From the NCBI GenBank assembly GCA_026018925.1, contig JAKSZU010000002.1:88361975-88425974 (forward strand): a stretch of 64,000 nucleotides of DNA, read 5' to 3'. Within the stretch, counting starts at the first letter, position 1; every line of letters begins with the position of its first letter. Positions 12,328 to 23,525 of this stretch are shown one piece after another. A model generated the notes under the pieces. That model saw only the letters and a program-made list of their open reading frames with translations. It searched no databases and had not been told where the DNA came from. This stretch comes from Tupaia tana. Lineage: Eukaryota; Chordata; Mammalia; Scandentia; Tupaiidae. The translations under genes were made by a program, and so were the position numbers.

Positions 12328-12894
12328 AGGTGAGCAAGATTAAAAATGGATTCCACATAATTGAAACAACACTTGCCAAAGCACGGAAACAAAGATGATT
12401 GATGTGTTTAGAAACTTCAGATTTTCAAATATTGATGAATTGTACTGTATTAAAATGAAGATAAAGAATCTGACTTTGTTCTAGTTTTGTAAAGATCTCT
12501 ATGGCAGCAATGTGAATAATGGACTTGAGAAAGTAAAAGATTGATTTAGGACTATAAATTTATTTATTTATTAATTTATTTGTTTGTTTAAAATTAGGGC
12601 TTTTTTTTTTCCCCCGTGAAATGGTTCCTATTCCAGTTGTATATTTTTTTTTTATTATTTGGAGACCCAATTACATGAAATTTTATCATAGAAAAATTCA
12701 CTTTATTGATTTAAAACTATGAAGCATTGGTACTAGTCTATAGTAAAGAAGACAAAGGACCGTCCTACAGAGTGGGGATTGGGGATGGTAACAGAAAATG
12801 AACTAAATTGATTGGTTGAATGTGTGAGTCTGTGTCGTGTTTAGGGAGGAGATTTAGAGGAATGGCGAAGCTGAACCACTATTGATAAAAAGTG
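12328..12894. other. Unique AT-rich sequence
   Basis: Low-complexity TTTA runs around 12560-12590; nothing else recognised. Confidence 0.4.
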
Positions 12895-13028
12895 GGGGTG
12901 GTTCAGCTGTGACTCAACGGTCCTTGAGGCTGATCCACATAGGAAGGTTCTGGATTCACATCCAAAGACTCCATGATCTGGGGTGACAAAAATAGGTAGA
13001 TTGCAGTGGGAGGATCCTGTTGGAGGTG

Positions 13029-13078
<50 letters not shown>

Positions 13079-13114
13079 GCTTACCTGCTTATGGAAGAAA
13101 GAAAAAAAAAAAAA
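12895..13114 (+). mobile_element. D-SINE (second SINE-like family)
   Basis: Sense copy with 'AGGTTCTGGATTCACATCC' B-box-like segment, 'GATTGCAGTGGGAGGATCCTG', an expanded CT tract and a 'CTTATGGAAGAAAG(A)n' end. The layout matches copies at 23860 and 27877. Confidence 0.6.
13029..13076. repeat. (CT)n microsatellite in D-SINE
   Basis: About 24 CT units where other D-SINE copies have a short CTCTGTCTCTCTCTC tract. Confidence 0.9.
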
Positions 13115-13499
13115 TATGGCAATGTTCAGTTGAATTATCCAGTCTAACTCTTGTTTATTGACACTGACATATTTCTTGAGGTAACTCTTAAGTAGTTCAC
13201 ATTCATGTGATATATCTTGAGAGCTCCAGAACTCTGGTGTGTGGTTAAAGGGATGCAATTAATAAAAAAGTAAGACCTTCTTTCTTAAAAATCAATTGAA
13301 ATGTCTACAAAAAATCCTAACCTATATTTTCTTTCAACATACATAATCTTAAAAATATTCTGTAACATCTCAAGACTGCCAAAATTTCTCTTGAAGTTAG
13401 TAAAATATTGATTTTAATTCACGCAAATAAAATTGGAAGAATTGTCTGACAAATCCTCTACATAAAATTACTCTGCATGTGAAATATAAGGCTATATAC

Positions 13500-13690
13500 T
13501 ATTGCCAGCCATTGTTTAGTAGAAAGAACATAAACTTTGTAGTGCAGTGACCTGATCTAAATCCCATACATGCAAAATTACCAGACTCCCATCAATCTTA
13601 CTTTTCTCATTAAAAACAAAAACAAACAAAACAAACAAGCCTACATTACAGGATAGATCTGAGGTTTAAACAAGATAATTTATAAGTTTA
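13500..13690 (+). mobile_element. MIR fragment
   Basis: Sense order 'TAGTAGAAAGAACATAAACTT', 'GACCTGATCTAAATCCCAT', then a splice-like 'TTACTTTTCTCATTAAAA' and an (AAAC)n expansion; matches the layout of MIR. Confidence 0.6.
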
Positions 13691-13699
13691 ATGTCCTTT

Positions 13700-14370
13700 G
13701 ATTCTGAGTATAACTGACTCTGGTAATAAGCAAAAAAGGATTTATTAGTAAGTCCTAACCAGAATAACCAGGCAAGAGAAAGAAACTGAAAGATATCCAA
13801 TTTGGAAAGGAAGGCAAATTGTGTCTGTTTGCATATTATATGATCTTCTATTAAAAAAACTCTGAAGATTCTATGGAACTCCAAACAATTGATAAATTAA
13901 CTCAGTAAAGTTGCATAAATAAATTGTGTATTCAACATCAACAGTTAGAAAATAAGTAGCACTTTCATATACTGGTAATAAAATGGCTGAGAAAGAATTT
14001 TTTAAAATCTCATATATGACAGCTACAAAGAAAATATAGTATTTTCATAATGAAAACTTTAAATTACTAATGAAATAAATGGAAGAATACACAAAAAAAA
14101 GGAAAGACATCTGATATACAAGTATTTGAAGACTCAGTATAGTTAAAATGTCTGTACTACCAAAAGCTATCTATGGTTCAGTACAATATCTATCAAAATC
14201 CAATGACATTATTCCCAGAAATAGAAAGAAACAATTGCAATATGTATATGCATCACAAAAACTCCCGAAACTTAAGCAATATTGAGCAGAAGAATGGAGG
14301 AGGAAGCATGATAAAACCAGATTTCAAAATATACTATAAAGCTATATGAAATAAAAGGGCCTATTAGAAG
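13700..14370 (+). mobile_element. LINE-1 ORF2 fragment
   Basis: Sense L1 reverse-transcriptase 3' half. Recognisable: 'GCAAAGTTGCATAAATAA'-like text near 13908, 'CTGTACTACCAAAAGCTATC' at 14152 and 'AGGAAGCATGATAAAACCAG' at 14302. Many stops; a fossil. Confidence 0.75.
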
Positions 14371-14790
14371 GAATCCAAACTTTAAATATTGGGAAAAAGC
14401 TGGAGACTAGGCAGAAACTATAGCAGAAACTACTGGTCTCTATGTCACTCCCAGAAAGACTGTATGTGTATGCCACCTATTTCTGTTTTTCATCCTTGTG
14501 TCTCTTGCTTAAGATTCAAAGTCCTAGGAGAGAGTATCCAATTGGCAGATTTGTTTTCTTCCAGGTTCCAGACTATAAAGTAGGCCCTAGGATTTCCATC
14601 CCACTAAGCCTCTGCAGTCATTCAGAGAGAAGAAGTACTCCTCAAAAGGAAATTGGGGTGTGGGGAAAATGAGAATGGATTCTTGCTAGCCAAAAACATG
14701 ACTTTGAAGTAACTCATTTGACTGATGACTTTCCACTCATTTTGAACGTGATCCATAGCAGTGAGTGCATTTTATATCTTGACTCAGGAA
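14371..14790. other. Unassigned sequence
   Basis: Two overlapping short open frames (14389-14672) have no domain and look fortuitous. No repeat recognised. Confidence 0.35.

Positions 14791-14792
<2 letters not shown>

Positions 14793-14828
<36 letters not shown>
14793..14828. repeat. (AT)n microsatellite
   Basis: About 18 uninterrupted AT units. Confidence 0.9.
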
Positions 14829-14832
<4 letters not shown>

Positions 14833-14920
14833 TATATATAACCAAGACATAAGTTTCTCTAAACCAAACTTATTCTTACCATTTATATTTTGTTCTTTTT
14901 AATTCTACTTTATTCTTTTT

Positions 14921-15199
14921 GTTTTTGTTTTTGTTTGTTTCTTTTTTTTTTTTTTTTAAAGGTTTTTGCCATAGGGTACATGTGCTCTCCGGAGAGAGAG
15001 AAAGGTGGAAAGTGAGAAATCACCCTCTGAGGGGATGGCTCGTGCCCCAATCTCTTCTCCACCATTTTCTTCTTGGGATTTTGGGCTTGCATCCATACAC
15101 ACTTACAGTGATTTTTCAAGCCATGGAGTTGGGAACTCAAAGAGCTGTTGGCCATGTAGGAATCTAGTTCCTTAATCACCATGCCACCTCCTGGCCCAC
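14921..15199 (-). mobile_element. tSINE, class b
   Basis: First of three adjacent SINEs. Flanks ATTCTACTTTATTCTTTTT (14902-14920) and ATTCTATTTCATGCTTTTT (15200-15218) are a diverged TSD. Head ends 'CACCATGCCACCTCCTGGCCCA'. Confidence 0.9.
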
Positions 15200-15218
15200 A
15201 TTCTATTTCATGCTTTTT

Positions 15219-15490
15219 GTTTTTAGAAATTTTTGTTATAGGGTGTTTGTGCTTCTCGGAGAGACAGAGAGATACAGAAAGCTAGAAATCACTGCACCCC
15301 CCCCCCCCCCCAAGCGGGGACAGCCATGCTGCAATCCCTTCTTCTCCATTTCCTCTAGGATGTCTAGGATTTTGGGCACACATGCACACGTGCGTGGCAT
15401 GAGTTTCAAGCTGCCAGGTCTGAGACTCAAATTGTGGTAGAATATGTGGGAGTCCTGTGATGTAAACATTACCACCATCTGCTGGTCCCT
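15219..15490 (-). mobile_element. tSINE, class a/b
   Basis: Inserted next to the right-hand TSD of the previous SINE. Contains a C15 run at about 15297-15311 where other copies have CCCCCC. The likely TSD is weak (TTCTATTTCATGC / TTCTATCTCACTC). Confidence 0.88.
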
Positions 15491-15519
15491 GTTCTATCTC
15501 ACTCTTAAAATCCTAGTCA

Positions 15520-15776
15520 GGGCCAGGAAGTGGCATGGGTGTTTGGGTCACAGGACTCCCCACATGGTCGACTGGGGTTGGAGTCTTGGACACGACACGG
15601 TGGCTTGAAAACTGTCCTGGGCTCATGTGTATGTGTGCTCAAAATCCTGAGAGGAGAACAGAGAAGGGATTGCAGCATGGCCATCCTCTCTGAAGGGTTG
15701 TTTCTCAGTTTCCCTCTCTCTATGTCTCTCTCTCTCAGGAGAGTACACACACCCTATGGCTAAAACCTTAATTTAG
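15520..15776 (+). mobile_element. tSINE, class b
   Basis: Third member of the cluster, in the opposite orientation. TSD AAAATCCTAGTCA (15507-15519) and AAAAAGCCTAGCCA (15777-15790). Confidence 0.9.
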
Positions 15777-15790
15777 AAAAAGCCTAGCCA

Positions 15791-16460
15791 TGGCCCACTA
15801 AGTTGATTTTGTGATTATGAAAGACAGAAAACATTTTGTTATAGTGTATACAATATTAGCAAAATGTAACAAATGGTAAATGTCAAGTCTCTCTTACCAG
15901 AATCCCCCATTATTCTTCCTCCTGTTCCTCCATCAAATAAAACTGGTTGAATACCCAAGATACCTAAAGCCTCTTTTATTTTATTAGCTTAATAAATAGT
16001 ATTAATTGTGTTTTCCTAGAGAACAGAGTTGTATCAATTTCAGTACTTTTGAAGATTGGGAATACAAAGAAAAACAGTATTGAAGAAGAAATAGTAAAGT
16101 GAATAATGTGATGCAATTGAAACATCAGCAAATCTACAATTCCCTTCTTCAATATTTTAGAATAATTTTCTGTTCAACATACACAATGTCTACTGTTGCT
16201 TTACAAGATAAGGTTTAGAAGTTTAAGCACACAGTTTCTTAGTTTTGTCTGGATTAAAAGATCTATTTGGCTTTATATTTAACACAAAAATATATTTTGG
16301 CCTAAAATGATGAGGTTAGAGGCTTGAATCCATAAAATAATTGGCTCAATTCTTTATTTCATTGTTTTTGTTTGTTTGTTTGTTTTGTGGACAGTCTGTT
16401 ACCAAAGCATTAGAGTCAAAAGCACTTGAATTTGTTTATATGCTTCTAAAATAATATAGA
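15791..16460. other. Unique sequence
   Basis: Nothing recognised; a short (GTTT)n tract lies at 16366-16384. Confidence 0.4.
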
Positions 16461-16745
16461 GAATTGTTCTAGTCTATTTTGTTGCTAATAAAAGGAAATA
16501 CCTGTAACTGGGTGACTTAAAAAATAAATATTTTTTTCAACTCATGAGTTGGAGGTCTGAGGTCTAGGGGCTGCACTTGGTCAGGGTCTTTTGGCTGTAT
16601 TACCAAACTTAACTGTACTTCCTTCCCAAAGGTCTCACCTTTCAACAACATAGTCAGATTAAGATTTTACAGCCTAATCCCATCACAACCAAGTCTCAAC
16701 ACTTATGAATTTGGGAAGGAGAGGAAGAACATTCAAATGGTAGAA
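16461..16745 (-). mobile_element. MaLR-type LTR fragment
   Basis: Antisense LTR of an ancient ERVL-MaLR element. Markers: 'GTAACTGGGTGACTTAAAAA', 'GGTCTCACCTTTCAACAACA', 'ACTTATGAATTTGGGAAGG'. No coding capacity. Confidence 0.6.
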
Positions 16746-17215
16746 TTTTTGGGTTCAAAAGATTTATAATTACTTTTTAGCCACTATACATTATTGTCCA
16801 GACCACCTCAGAAAAACACTTTCCCCCGTTGACCAAGTCTGCTGTATAGCCATATTAGTTGCACTCAGTTTATCCTCACTTCTCAGCAGTCATTTTATTT
16901 TTATTGATTTCTGATCTCATTTCTTAGGAGAGCTGTGGCAATCTCCCTTATCCAAGCCTTTGGTGCCTTGTCAAATCCTAGAGTGATTTTTCTAACTTGC
17001 ATTAGAGTTTTCCTGACTGAGACTCCTATATTTTTCGATCTTCAAATATATTTGTGTCTCCCTGCCTGAAGAAACTTCTTGATTTCAAGTTATGCCATGT
17101 CTCCTGTTTTTAAGTCTCATTCTCCTGTCTCTTGCGGGACTTAAATTTCTTAATTTTGTAATCTTTCACTTGCTTCTTCAATTTGTGCTCCACTGACAAT
17201 CTCAACTTTTTCTTT
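16746..17215. other. Unassigned, possibly L2-derived
   Basis: Pyrimidine-rich text at 16940-17110 faintly resembles L2, too diverged to call. Confidence 0.3.
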
Positions 17216-17684
17216 TTAAAAATTTTTTTTAAATGCATTTAGTCACTGTACATCTGTACAGCATACAAAATGATTTTTTCAGCATGGACACAGTGCGTAT
17301 TAGTCAAGTCAAAGTTATCCCATATACATTATCATTAACTGATAACTTTTCACTATTGTGTCTGTTAAATATTTTTCCCTGATCCCTTCCCTCCCATTCA
17401 CTATTACTCTTTTCCTCTTATACTGTCTCTACTACTACAGTTATCTCCCTGCTATTATACCTTCCAATCTTTCAATTTCTGCCATAGATTGCAGATGTTC
17501 AGTATATATTAAGTGGGGACATACAGTACCTCCCTTTCATAGGATGGCTTGCTTCACTTAGCATTAAATCTTCCATATTCATCCACTTTGTATCAAATGC
17601 CAGGGTCTTATTGTTTTGTATGGTTGAAAGTAGCCCATAGTATATATGTGCCACATTTTTTTCAATCCATTCATTTTTTTGGAA
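17216..17684 (-). mobile_element. LINE-1 3' end, strongly 5'-truncated
   Basis: Antisense 3' UTR plus the last part of ORF2. It aligns by eye with 52906-53580 ('GCATGGACACAGTG', 'CAGTATATATTAAGTGG', 'GTATATATGTGCCACATTTT'). Confidence 0.85.
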
Positions 17685-18155
17685 AAGAAAACAAACAAGT
17701 CTCAGTTATTTTTACACTTTTAAAACTTTGCAGTTTTTCACTAACAAACTGCAAAAGTATTTTGCTCAACTTTCTTCTCCCATAAGCTACTATACTGCAA
17801 CTACCTCTTCTTTTGCTAAATTTCTTAAAAATATATACTTACTGTTTTCATGTATTCATATTCTCTTATTCCTGTGTCTCAAATTAAGCTTTACTTCCAC
17901 CACCATTTTCATTGCTGACACTGTTCTCTGAGTCCATGACTAATTCAAGGGGTACTTTTGTCTTAGCCAGTTTCCCTGAAGTTGTGCTATGCTGGTTTTT
18001 GACTCTTACCCTGATCCTTGTCCTTAAGCTTTACCCTAACCAGTAGGCATTGCCTAAAGCCTTCTCTTGACACTTTCCTTTGGTATAGCAGTTATTTGCT
18101 TTACCAAAGGAAAGTTAGACTTTGAAACACCATCGCTTTAGGTCCAATTGAGGGT
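17685..18155. other. Unique sequence
   Basis: No repeat recognised. An 11-bp palindromic-looking pair, TTTCCTTTGGTA / TACCAAAGGAAA, at about 18077-18112, could form a small hairpin. Confidence 0.4.
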
Positions 18156-18159
18156 GTGT

Positions 18160-18345
18160 CACTATGAGTGGTGCCATCTTGCCAAATTTACTTACCCTTT
18201 TTAAAATGAAAAATAGAAATAATAACAGTACCCATAATCTAGGATTTTTACTTTCTTTTTTTTTTTAAGATTAAATCAGTAAACGTTGGTAAAGTGCTTA
18301 GAGAGTCTTTGGCTAGTAGTTAATGTCAGCTATCATTTCATTTTC
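18160..18345 (+). mobile_element. MIR fragment
   Basis: Sense MIR-like order 'AAATGAAAAATAGAAATAATAACAG', a T-rich insert, then 'TAAAGTGCTTAGAGAGTCTT'. Confidence 0.6.
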
Positions 18346-18470
18346 AAGGAAAAAGAGCCCTCTGTTGTGAATGCAAGAACATCTTTTCCCAACTTCTCCG
18401 GGAAATTTCTCCATTATACAGCTCTCTGCCTCCATATGGCCCTTTGCTCTCTCTCTCCCCTGGTGTGTTT

Positions 18471-19019
18471 GTGAAAGGGTCCCAGCAGGTAGTTTAACTT
18501 CTTCCATGTTGCTTCTTCTGTTCTCTTTTTTATGCTCTTAATTGTGAAGAACATCCTGCACATGAGAAACCATCTAATTCTAGGGTTCCAGTTAGGAAGT
18601 CCACTGTGCTGCACCCCTAAGCCATGATATTCAACAGTTTTTGTGTTCACTTGACATTCCCTTTATCAATTTCAGTTGATCCAGAACTTCAGCAGAGAAA
18701 AAAAAGGTGGCAGCCTATTGAGCCCCCTCAAACCCACTTATGGTGTTCTTTTTTGCTATTATATTGGATTCTAAACTCCAAGTTTTCCCTGTTGTAATCC
18801 ATCCTACACATCTCTGCCTATAATCTTCCCAAAGAAAAGCTCTCATGGTGTCATGCGTTTCAAACACAATTGCTTTCCATTGTTTGCAGAATTGTGTGTG
18901 GATCTCACCGAGGCATTCATGGCCCTCATGGCACTGCATAATCCTCACACTGCTGCTTTTATGCTTTGCCATGCTCCAGAGGAGCTGGACCTGTCTCTGA
19001 ACAGCGTGTGAGTTTTCTG
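18471..19019 (-). other. Source segment of a local retrocopy (blocks A and B)
   Basis: Block A is 18471-18811 and block B is 18858-19019. Both recur about 0.9-1.3 kb downstream at roughly 85-90% identity by eye, rearranged as B followed by inverted A. The arrangement implies the copied RNA was transcribed from the minus strand (B first, then A). B faintly resembles L2. No coding frame is conserved between the copies. Confidence 0.75.
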
Positions 19020-19444
19020 CCTCTGTGCTTTAGGCTATGTGATTTTTGCATCTAAATAATAGTCTGTTATCCATCTTTATTTTAAAAAATTCTAATAATA
19101 TTTTAAGACTCTCCATTTTCATCTTTTTAGGAAAGGCTTTCTTGACTCTACCAATTTGATGTCATTTATTCCTTCTTTTATTTGTATTTTTCAGTTCTCT
19201 CATAGTGTGTGTATGTGTGTATTCTTATGTACATATGTGTGTACATGCATATTTTCTTATTTTAAAGTTTATAATGGGCTATTTTTTCACCTCACACAAT
19301 AAGAACATAAGATCATATCTGTTTAAGGACAGATAACACAGCCTCTCCTCTTATTAAACCGGATACTGTCAATTTAGCATTGAGCTTAAAGTTAATATGT
19401 GCTAGGTAGTATATGATTTAAATTAAAATTAATAAATAATGCAA
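19020..19444. other. Unique AT-rich sequence
   Basis: Includes a short imperfect TG tract around 19205-19245. Nothing else recognised. Confidence 0.4.
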
Positions 19445-19768
19445 TGTATTAGTAGGGGTTCTCCAAAGAAACAGAACTAATAGAAGAAGATTTATTATAA
19501 AATTTGGCTCTTGTAATTATGGAGACTTAGAAGTCCCATGAGACCCAGGAGCGCTGGTGGTATAGGTCTGAGAACCAGTTGAGATCTGAAAAGACTGTGT
19601 CCCAGGTCTGGCATCATGCAGGGACACCAAATCTCCCTTCCACATGTTTGTTCAGTTCAGACCCTCAGTGGATTGAATCATGCCCACCCACACTGGAGAG
19701 AGCCATCTGCTGAGTCCGTGGATTCAAATGCTAATGTCATCTAGAAACACACTCAGAGACATGCCCAG

Positions 19769-19784
19769 CAATAATAATAATAAT
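19769..19784. repeat. (AAT)n, left flank of retrocopy
   Basis: Five AAT units immediately before block B; mirrored by a longer AAT array on the other side, consistent with a low-complexity target-site duplication. Confidence 0.8.
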
Positions 19785-20281
19785 TTCAAATGCAATTGCT
19801 CTCCGTCGTTTGCAGAATTGTGTGTGGATCTCACTGAGGCATTCATGGCCCTCATGGCACGGCGTAATCCTCACACTGCTGCTTTTGTGCTGTGCTCCAG
19901 AGGAGCTGGACCTGTCTCTGAACAGCACTTGAGTTTTCTCATGTGTAGGATGTGTAGGATGGGTTTCAGCAGGGAAAGCCTGGAGTTTAGAATCCAATAT
20001 AACAGGAAAAAAGAACACAGTATGTAGGTTTGAGGGGGCTCAGTAGGCTGCCACCTTCTTTTCTCTGCTGAAGTTCTCAGCTGAAATTGATAAAGGAGAT
20101 GTCAAATGAATACAAAAAGGGTTGAATATTATGGTTTAGGGGTGCAGCACAGTGGGCTTTCTACTTGGAACCCTGGAATTAGATTTTTTTCTCACATGTA
20201 GGATGCTCCATACAATTTAGAGCATAAAAGAGAACACAGAGAAAGAAACAAGGAAGTTAAACTACATGCTGGGACCCTTTC
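19785..20281. pseudogene. Twin-primed retrocopy of 18471-19019
   Basis: Block B (19785-19940) lies in the same orientation as its source and block A (19941-20281) is inverted. About 46 bp between the blocks is missing. The insert ends in an A-rich (AAT)n tail. This is the order expected when L1 machinery primes an RNA both from its tail and internally. A 115-codon frame across the junction (19680-20027) is an accident of the fusion. Confidence 0.7.

Positions 20282-20315
<34 letters not shown>
20282..20315. repeat. (AAT)n tail of retrocopy
   Basis: About eleven AAT units directly after 'GGGACCCTTTC', the 3' limit of block A; likely the expanded A-rich tail. Confidence 0.85.
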
Positions 20316-20316
<1 letters not shown>

Positions 20317-20356
20317 AGTCTGGGCACTCCTTGTCCCAGTCAAACTTACACTTTTT

Positions 20357-20538
20357 AAAAAATAATTATTTATTTAATTTTATTTATTCATTCATTTATT
20401 TTAATTTGACCAGAGAGAGACACAGAGAGAGAGAGAGAAGGAAAGTGAGAAGCAAGCCACCAGGTCTGGGACTAGAACCATGGTAAGCCATGTGGGAGTG
20501 TCCAGTGCCTTAACCACCATGCCACCTGCTGGCCCCTC
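20357..20538 (-). mobile_element. tSINE, short class s
   Basis: Antisense copy of about 180 bp. The tRNA-like head joins almost directly to a GAGA tract and an unusual 3' end ('TTTATTTTAATTTGACCAGAG'), without the middle body. TSD CAAACTTACACTTTT (20341-20355) and CAAACTGACACTTTT (20539-20553). Confidence 0.85.
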
Positions 20539-20555
20539 CAAACTGACACTTTTAT

Positions 20556-20813
20556 TTATTTGTTTGTTTGTTATAGCGCACATGCACTTACCAAAAAGAA
20601 ACAGACAGAGAGATAAAGAGGGAAAGTGAGAAATCATCACCCAGGGGAGATAGCCATTGCCACAACCCCTCCTTCTCCATTCTCCTTTTAGAATTTTAAG
20701 CATGAACACACACATGTCTGGCATGATTTTTAAGCCACTGAATAGAAGACTTGAACCACAGAGTCGGCTCTGTGGAATCCAGTCACCTTAACCTCCAAAG
20801 CTCCTGTTGGTCT
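20556..20813 (-). mobile_element. tSINE, class b
   Basis: Antisense full-length copy with 'TTATAGCGCACATGCACTTACC' and head '...AAGCTCCTGTTGGTC'. It lies 17 bp from the short SINE. Confidence 0.85.
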
Positions 20814-20835
20814 AATGTATAAAATTAACCAGCAT

Positions 20836-21985
20836 TTCCAGGATAGTCACAAGACACCTTTTTTCTTTTTTCCCAGTTGTTCTTTTCTTAAGATAGTTTT
20901 TTCCCTCCCGAAAAAGATAACTGTGATTTTAGCAGCAGTCATAAATTATTTCTTAACTAAACTCTACAGTAGTTATAGTTGTGTGATTTCCTTCAGGTTT
21001 TCAAATTGGGGGAGTTGATTTAAGGTCTTAAAGCTTATAATGGGATTCAAGGGAAAGGCGAGTACTGGAATGCTGTTTTGAAGACTTGCCTGGTTTTTAT
21101 TGGCAGCAGTGAAATTCATGTAAAATTTTCTTTGAGCACGAGCTCTTAAGCACACCAAAAATGCCCCAGGCTGTTATTTTCTATAATTCATCCCATGAAA
21201 TATTTGTCCTATACTTCTATGCACTGAACTCGGCATGCTAGGGTGTTTAAAACTTAATTTTCAAAGACCATAATGACAAAGGTAGTTAGCCTACTGTGCC
21301 CGAGAAGGCCTCCCAAGGCATGTTGCCTTTCTTTACCATAAATACATCGTTTTCTTTCCTCTTCCTCCTTTACCTCAGCAGCCTTTCTTCCATTTTTGTT
21401 TCTAAGTCTCTTTTATATCCAGCACTCTTTTCTTCCTATATACTTTATTTTATTACTGACTTACCTGCCTGAGGGTTTTCTTAGGGGCCCCATTGTCCAA
21501 AAGTTCTACCAAATTTACTTCAGTTGTGAAGTACTTAAGAAGCCCCAGAGAATATCACAAATCATTGGAACACATCAGTCCAGAAAACAACCTTCCTATA
21601 TATAACACAGTAGTAAAATCCACGAGGGCTTACTCCTATGTGATCGAGCTACTTGATACTATAGCTTGAGCATCTTGTTTGGTGCATTGAAACAGTAGCT
21701 ATTTTTGCTGAATAATAAATCAGCCAGAATACTGATATGAAGAAGGCCTTCCTATCATTTTTAGGGGACTGAAGGCTTCTTGCCTAAGCCATATATTCAG
21801 AACTGGATGAGACTCTTCCTGACCAAGTTTCCACTAGCTGTCTGTCCAGTAGACTTGTGCTGAGCCCCTTACCTAGGCATACTTGTGCTTAAAGGTGAAT
21901 GCTTTTAGAAAAGTCTTTCTCCCCTACCTCTTTTCATGGTTTGCTCCTATTCACTCATCAAGTCCTAGTTTAGAATATTGCCTTC
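20836..21985. other. Unique sequence
   Basis: About 1.1 kb with no recognised repeat. Several short frames have no domain. Confidence 0.4.
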
Positions 21986-21987
21986 TT

Positions 21988-22220
21988 ATTAAAAAAAATT
22001 ATGTATTTATCCCCAGAAAGAGAGAGAGGGAGACAGATAAATAGGGAGAGATACAACCTAACTGGGGCTTCACACCACAATTCACCCCTAATTTAAAGTC
22101 AGTCTAATCACAGGCATATGAGTGCACACCCAAGATACTCAGGGAGCTGCTAAGACATGAACCCAGGACCTTTCCCAGGTAGGTGCAGTTGTATTACAGT
22201 TGTACCACTGCTTAACCCCG
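21988..22220 (-). mobile_element. D-SINE
   Basis: Antisense copy: 'CCCCAGAAAGAGAGAGAGGG' then 'ATGAACCCAGGACCTTTCCC' (B-box antisense) and 'TACAGTTGTACCACTGCTTAACCCC'. Confidence 0.65.
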
Positions 22221-22726
22221 ACAAATGCTTTTCATTCCATTCATATCTAGTACTGGTGCTAGATCTCAGATAACATAGCATTTCCACAATGCTAATTAAA
22301 CTATTTTGTTTCCTAGTTGTGGTCAGAGCACTTAACACAAGATCCAGCTTTTTAACAGATTTTTAAGAGCACAACATGGTATTATGAACTGTAGGCACAG
22401 GGTCCTACAGTAGATCTTTAGAATGTATCCACCTTGCATAACTGAATCTTTATACCCCCTGAAGAGTAACTTCTCATTTTCCCCAACCCCAGTCAGTGGC
22501 AACAGCCCTCTCTCTGCTTCTGTGATGTTGACTACTTTAGCAACTCCATATCCATGGATTCATAGTAATTGTCCTTCTGTATTAAGTGACTTCCCTGAGC
22601 ACAATGCTCTCAAAATTTGTCCATGTTGTTTCTTATGACAGGCTGTCCTGTTTTAAAAAAATGTATCTACCACATTTTCTTTATCTACTCATCCATTGAT
22701 AGACATTCGTGTTGCTTCCGTATCTT

Positions 22727-22975
22727 CCCCTCACCTTTGTCCAGAGGGCATGTGCGCTCACTACAGACAGAGAGAGGGAAAAGAGAGAAAGCACCCCCTG
22801 GTGGGATCTAGTCACACCACAATCCATTCTCCATTTCTCCATGCTGTCGAGATTTGGGATACACATGCTCACTTGCCCAGAGTGTTTTTCAAGCTTCTGG
22901 GTCTGGGATTCAAATTGCACAGTCAGCCATGTTAAGGGATCCAGCTCCCTTAATTACGAGGCCATGGAGCTGGCC
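22727..22975 (-). mobile_element. tSINE, class c, inserted in L1
   Basis: Antisense copy. Diagnostic class c text: 'GGGATCCAGCTCCCTTAATTA' (head) and 'CCATTTCTCCATGCTGTC' (body). It splits the L1 at the 'CGTGTTGCTTCCGTATC' / 'TGTTTCTACAATTAGC' point. Confidence 0.85.
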
Positions 22976-23243
22976 TTGTTTCTACAATTAGCTATTGTGG
23001 ATAATGCTACAGTGAACATGGGAGTAAAGTATCTCTTTAAGATTCTGATTTCCATTCTTTTGCATATATATCCAGAAATAAAATTGTGTGATTATATGGT
23101 AGTTATATTTTTAATTTTTTGAGAAATCACTACACTAGTAGATGCACTACTTTATGTTCCCATCAGCAGTGTACACACATTCCAATTTTGTCACATCTTT
23201 GCCAACACTTAATTATTTATTTATTTCAAATAATAGCTATCTT

Positions 23244-23525
23244 GGGGCCAGCAGATGGTGCAGTGGTTACGTTGCTGGACTCCCACATGGCTGACTGTGG
23301 TGTGAGTTCTGGACCTGATGACTTGAAAAATCACACTGGGCTCTTGTGTGTGCATTCCTAAGATCCTGGGAAGACAATGGAGGAGAAGGGATTGTGATGT
23401 AGCCATTGCCCCTGGGGGGTGATATTTTATTCTCTCTCTCTGTCCCTGTCTCTCTTTCCAGTGAGTGCATGTTCCTTAAGGCAAAAACCTCTCAAAAATA
23501 AATAAATTGAAAAAAATATAAAAAA
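23244..23525 (+). mobile_element. tSINE, class b, inserted in L1
   Basis: Sense copy starting 'GGGGCCAGCAGATGGTGCAG', full body, A-rich tail with AAATAAATAAAT. Flanks AATAGCTATC / AACAGCCATT suggest an eroded TSD. Confidence 0.88.

Larger units (their letters stand above)
19445..20835 (+). mobile_element. Old interspersed repeat, invaded three times
   Basis: Begins 'TAGTAGGGGTTCTCCAAAG' and continues 'GACCCTCAGTGGATTGAATC'. Its text resumes after each insertion: 'CTGGGCACTCCTTGTCCCAG' at 20320, 'CAAACTGACACTTTT' at 20539 and 'ATGTATAAAATTAACCAGC' at 20816. The type is common in mammals but I cannot fix its family name. Inserts: the retrocopy (19785-20281), a short SINE (20357-20538) and a class b SINE (20556-20813). 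Confidence 0.6.

Noticed and set aside
19680..20027. 115-codon frame across the retrocopy junction
   Set aside because: It begins in the old host repeat and crosses the AAT array and the B/A inversion joint; the source segment does not encode the same frame.
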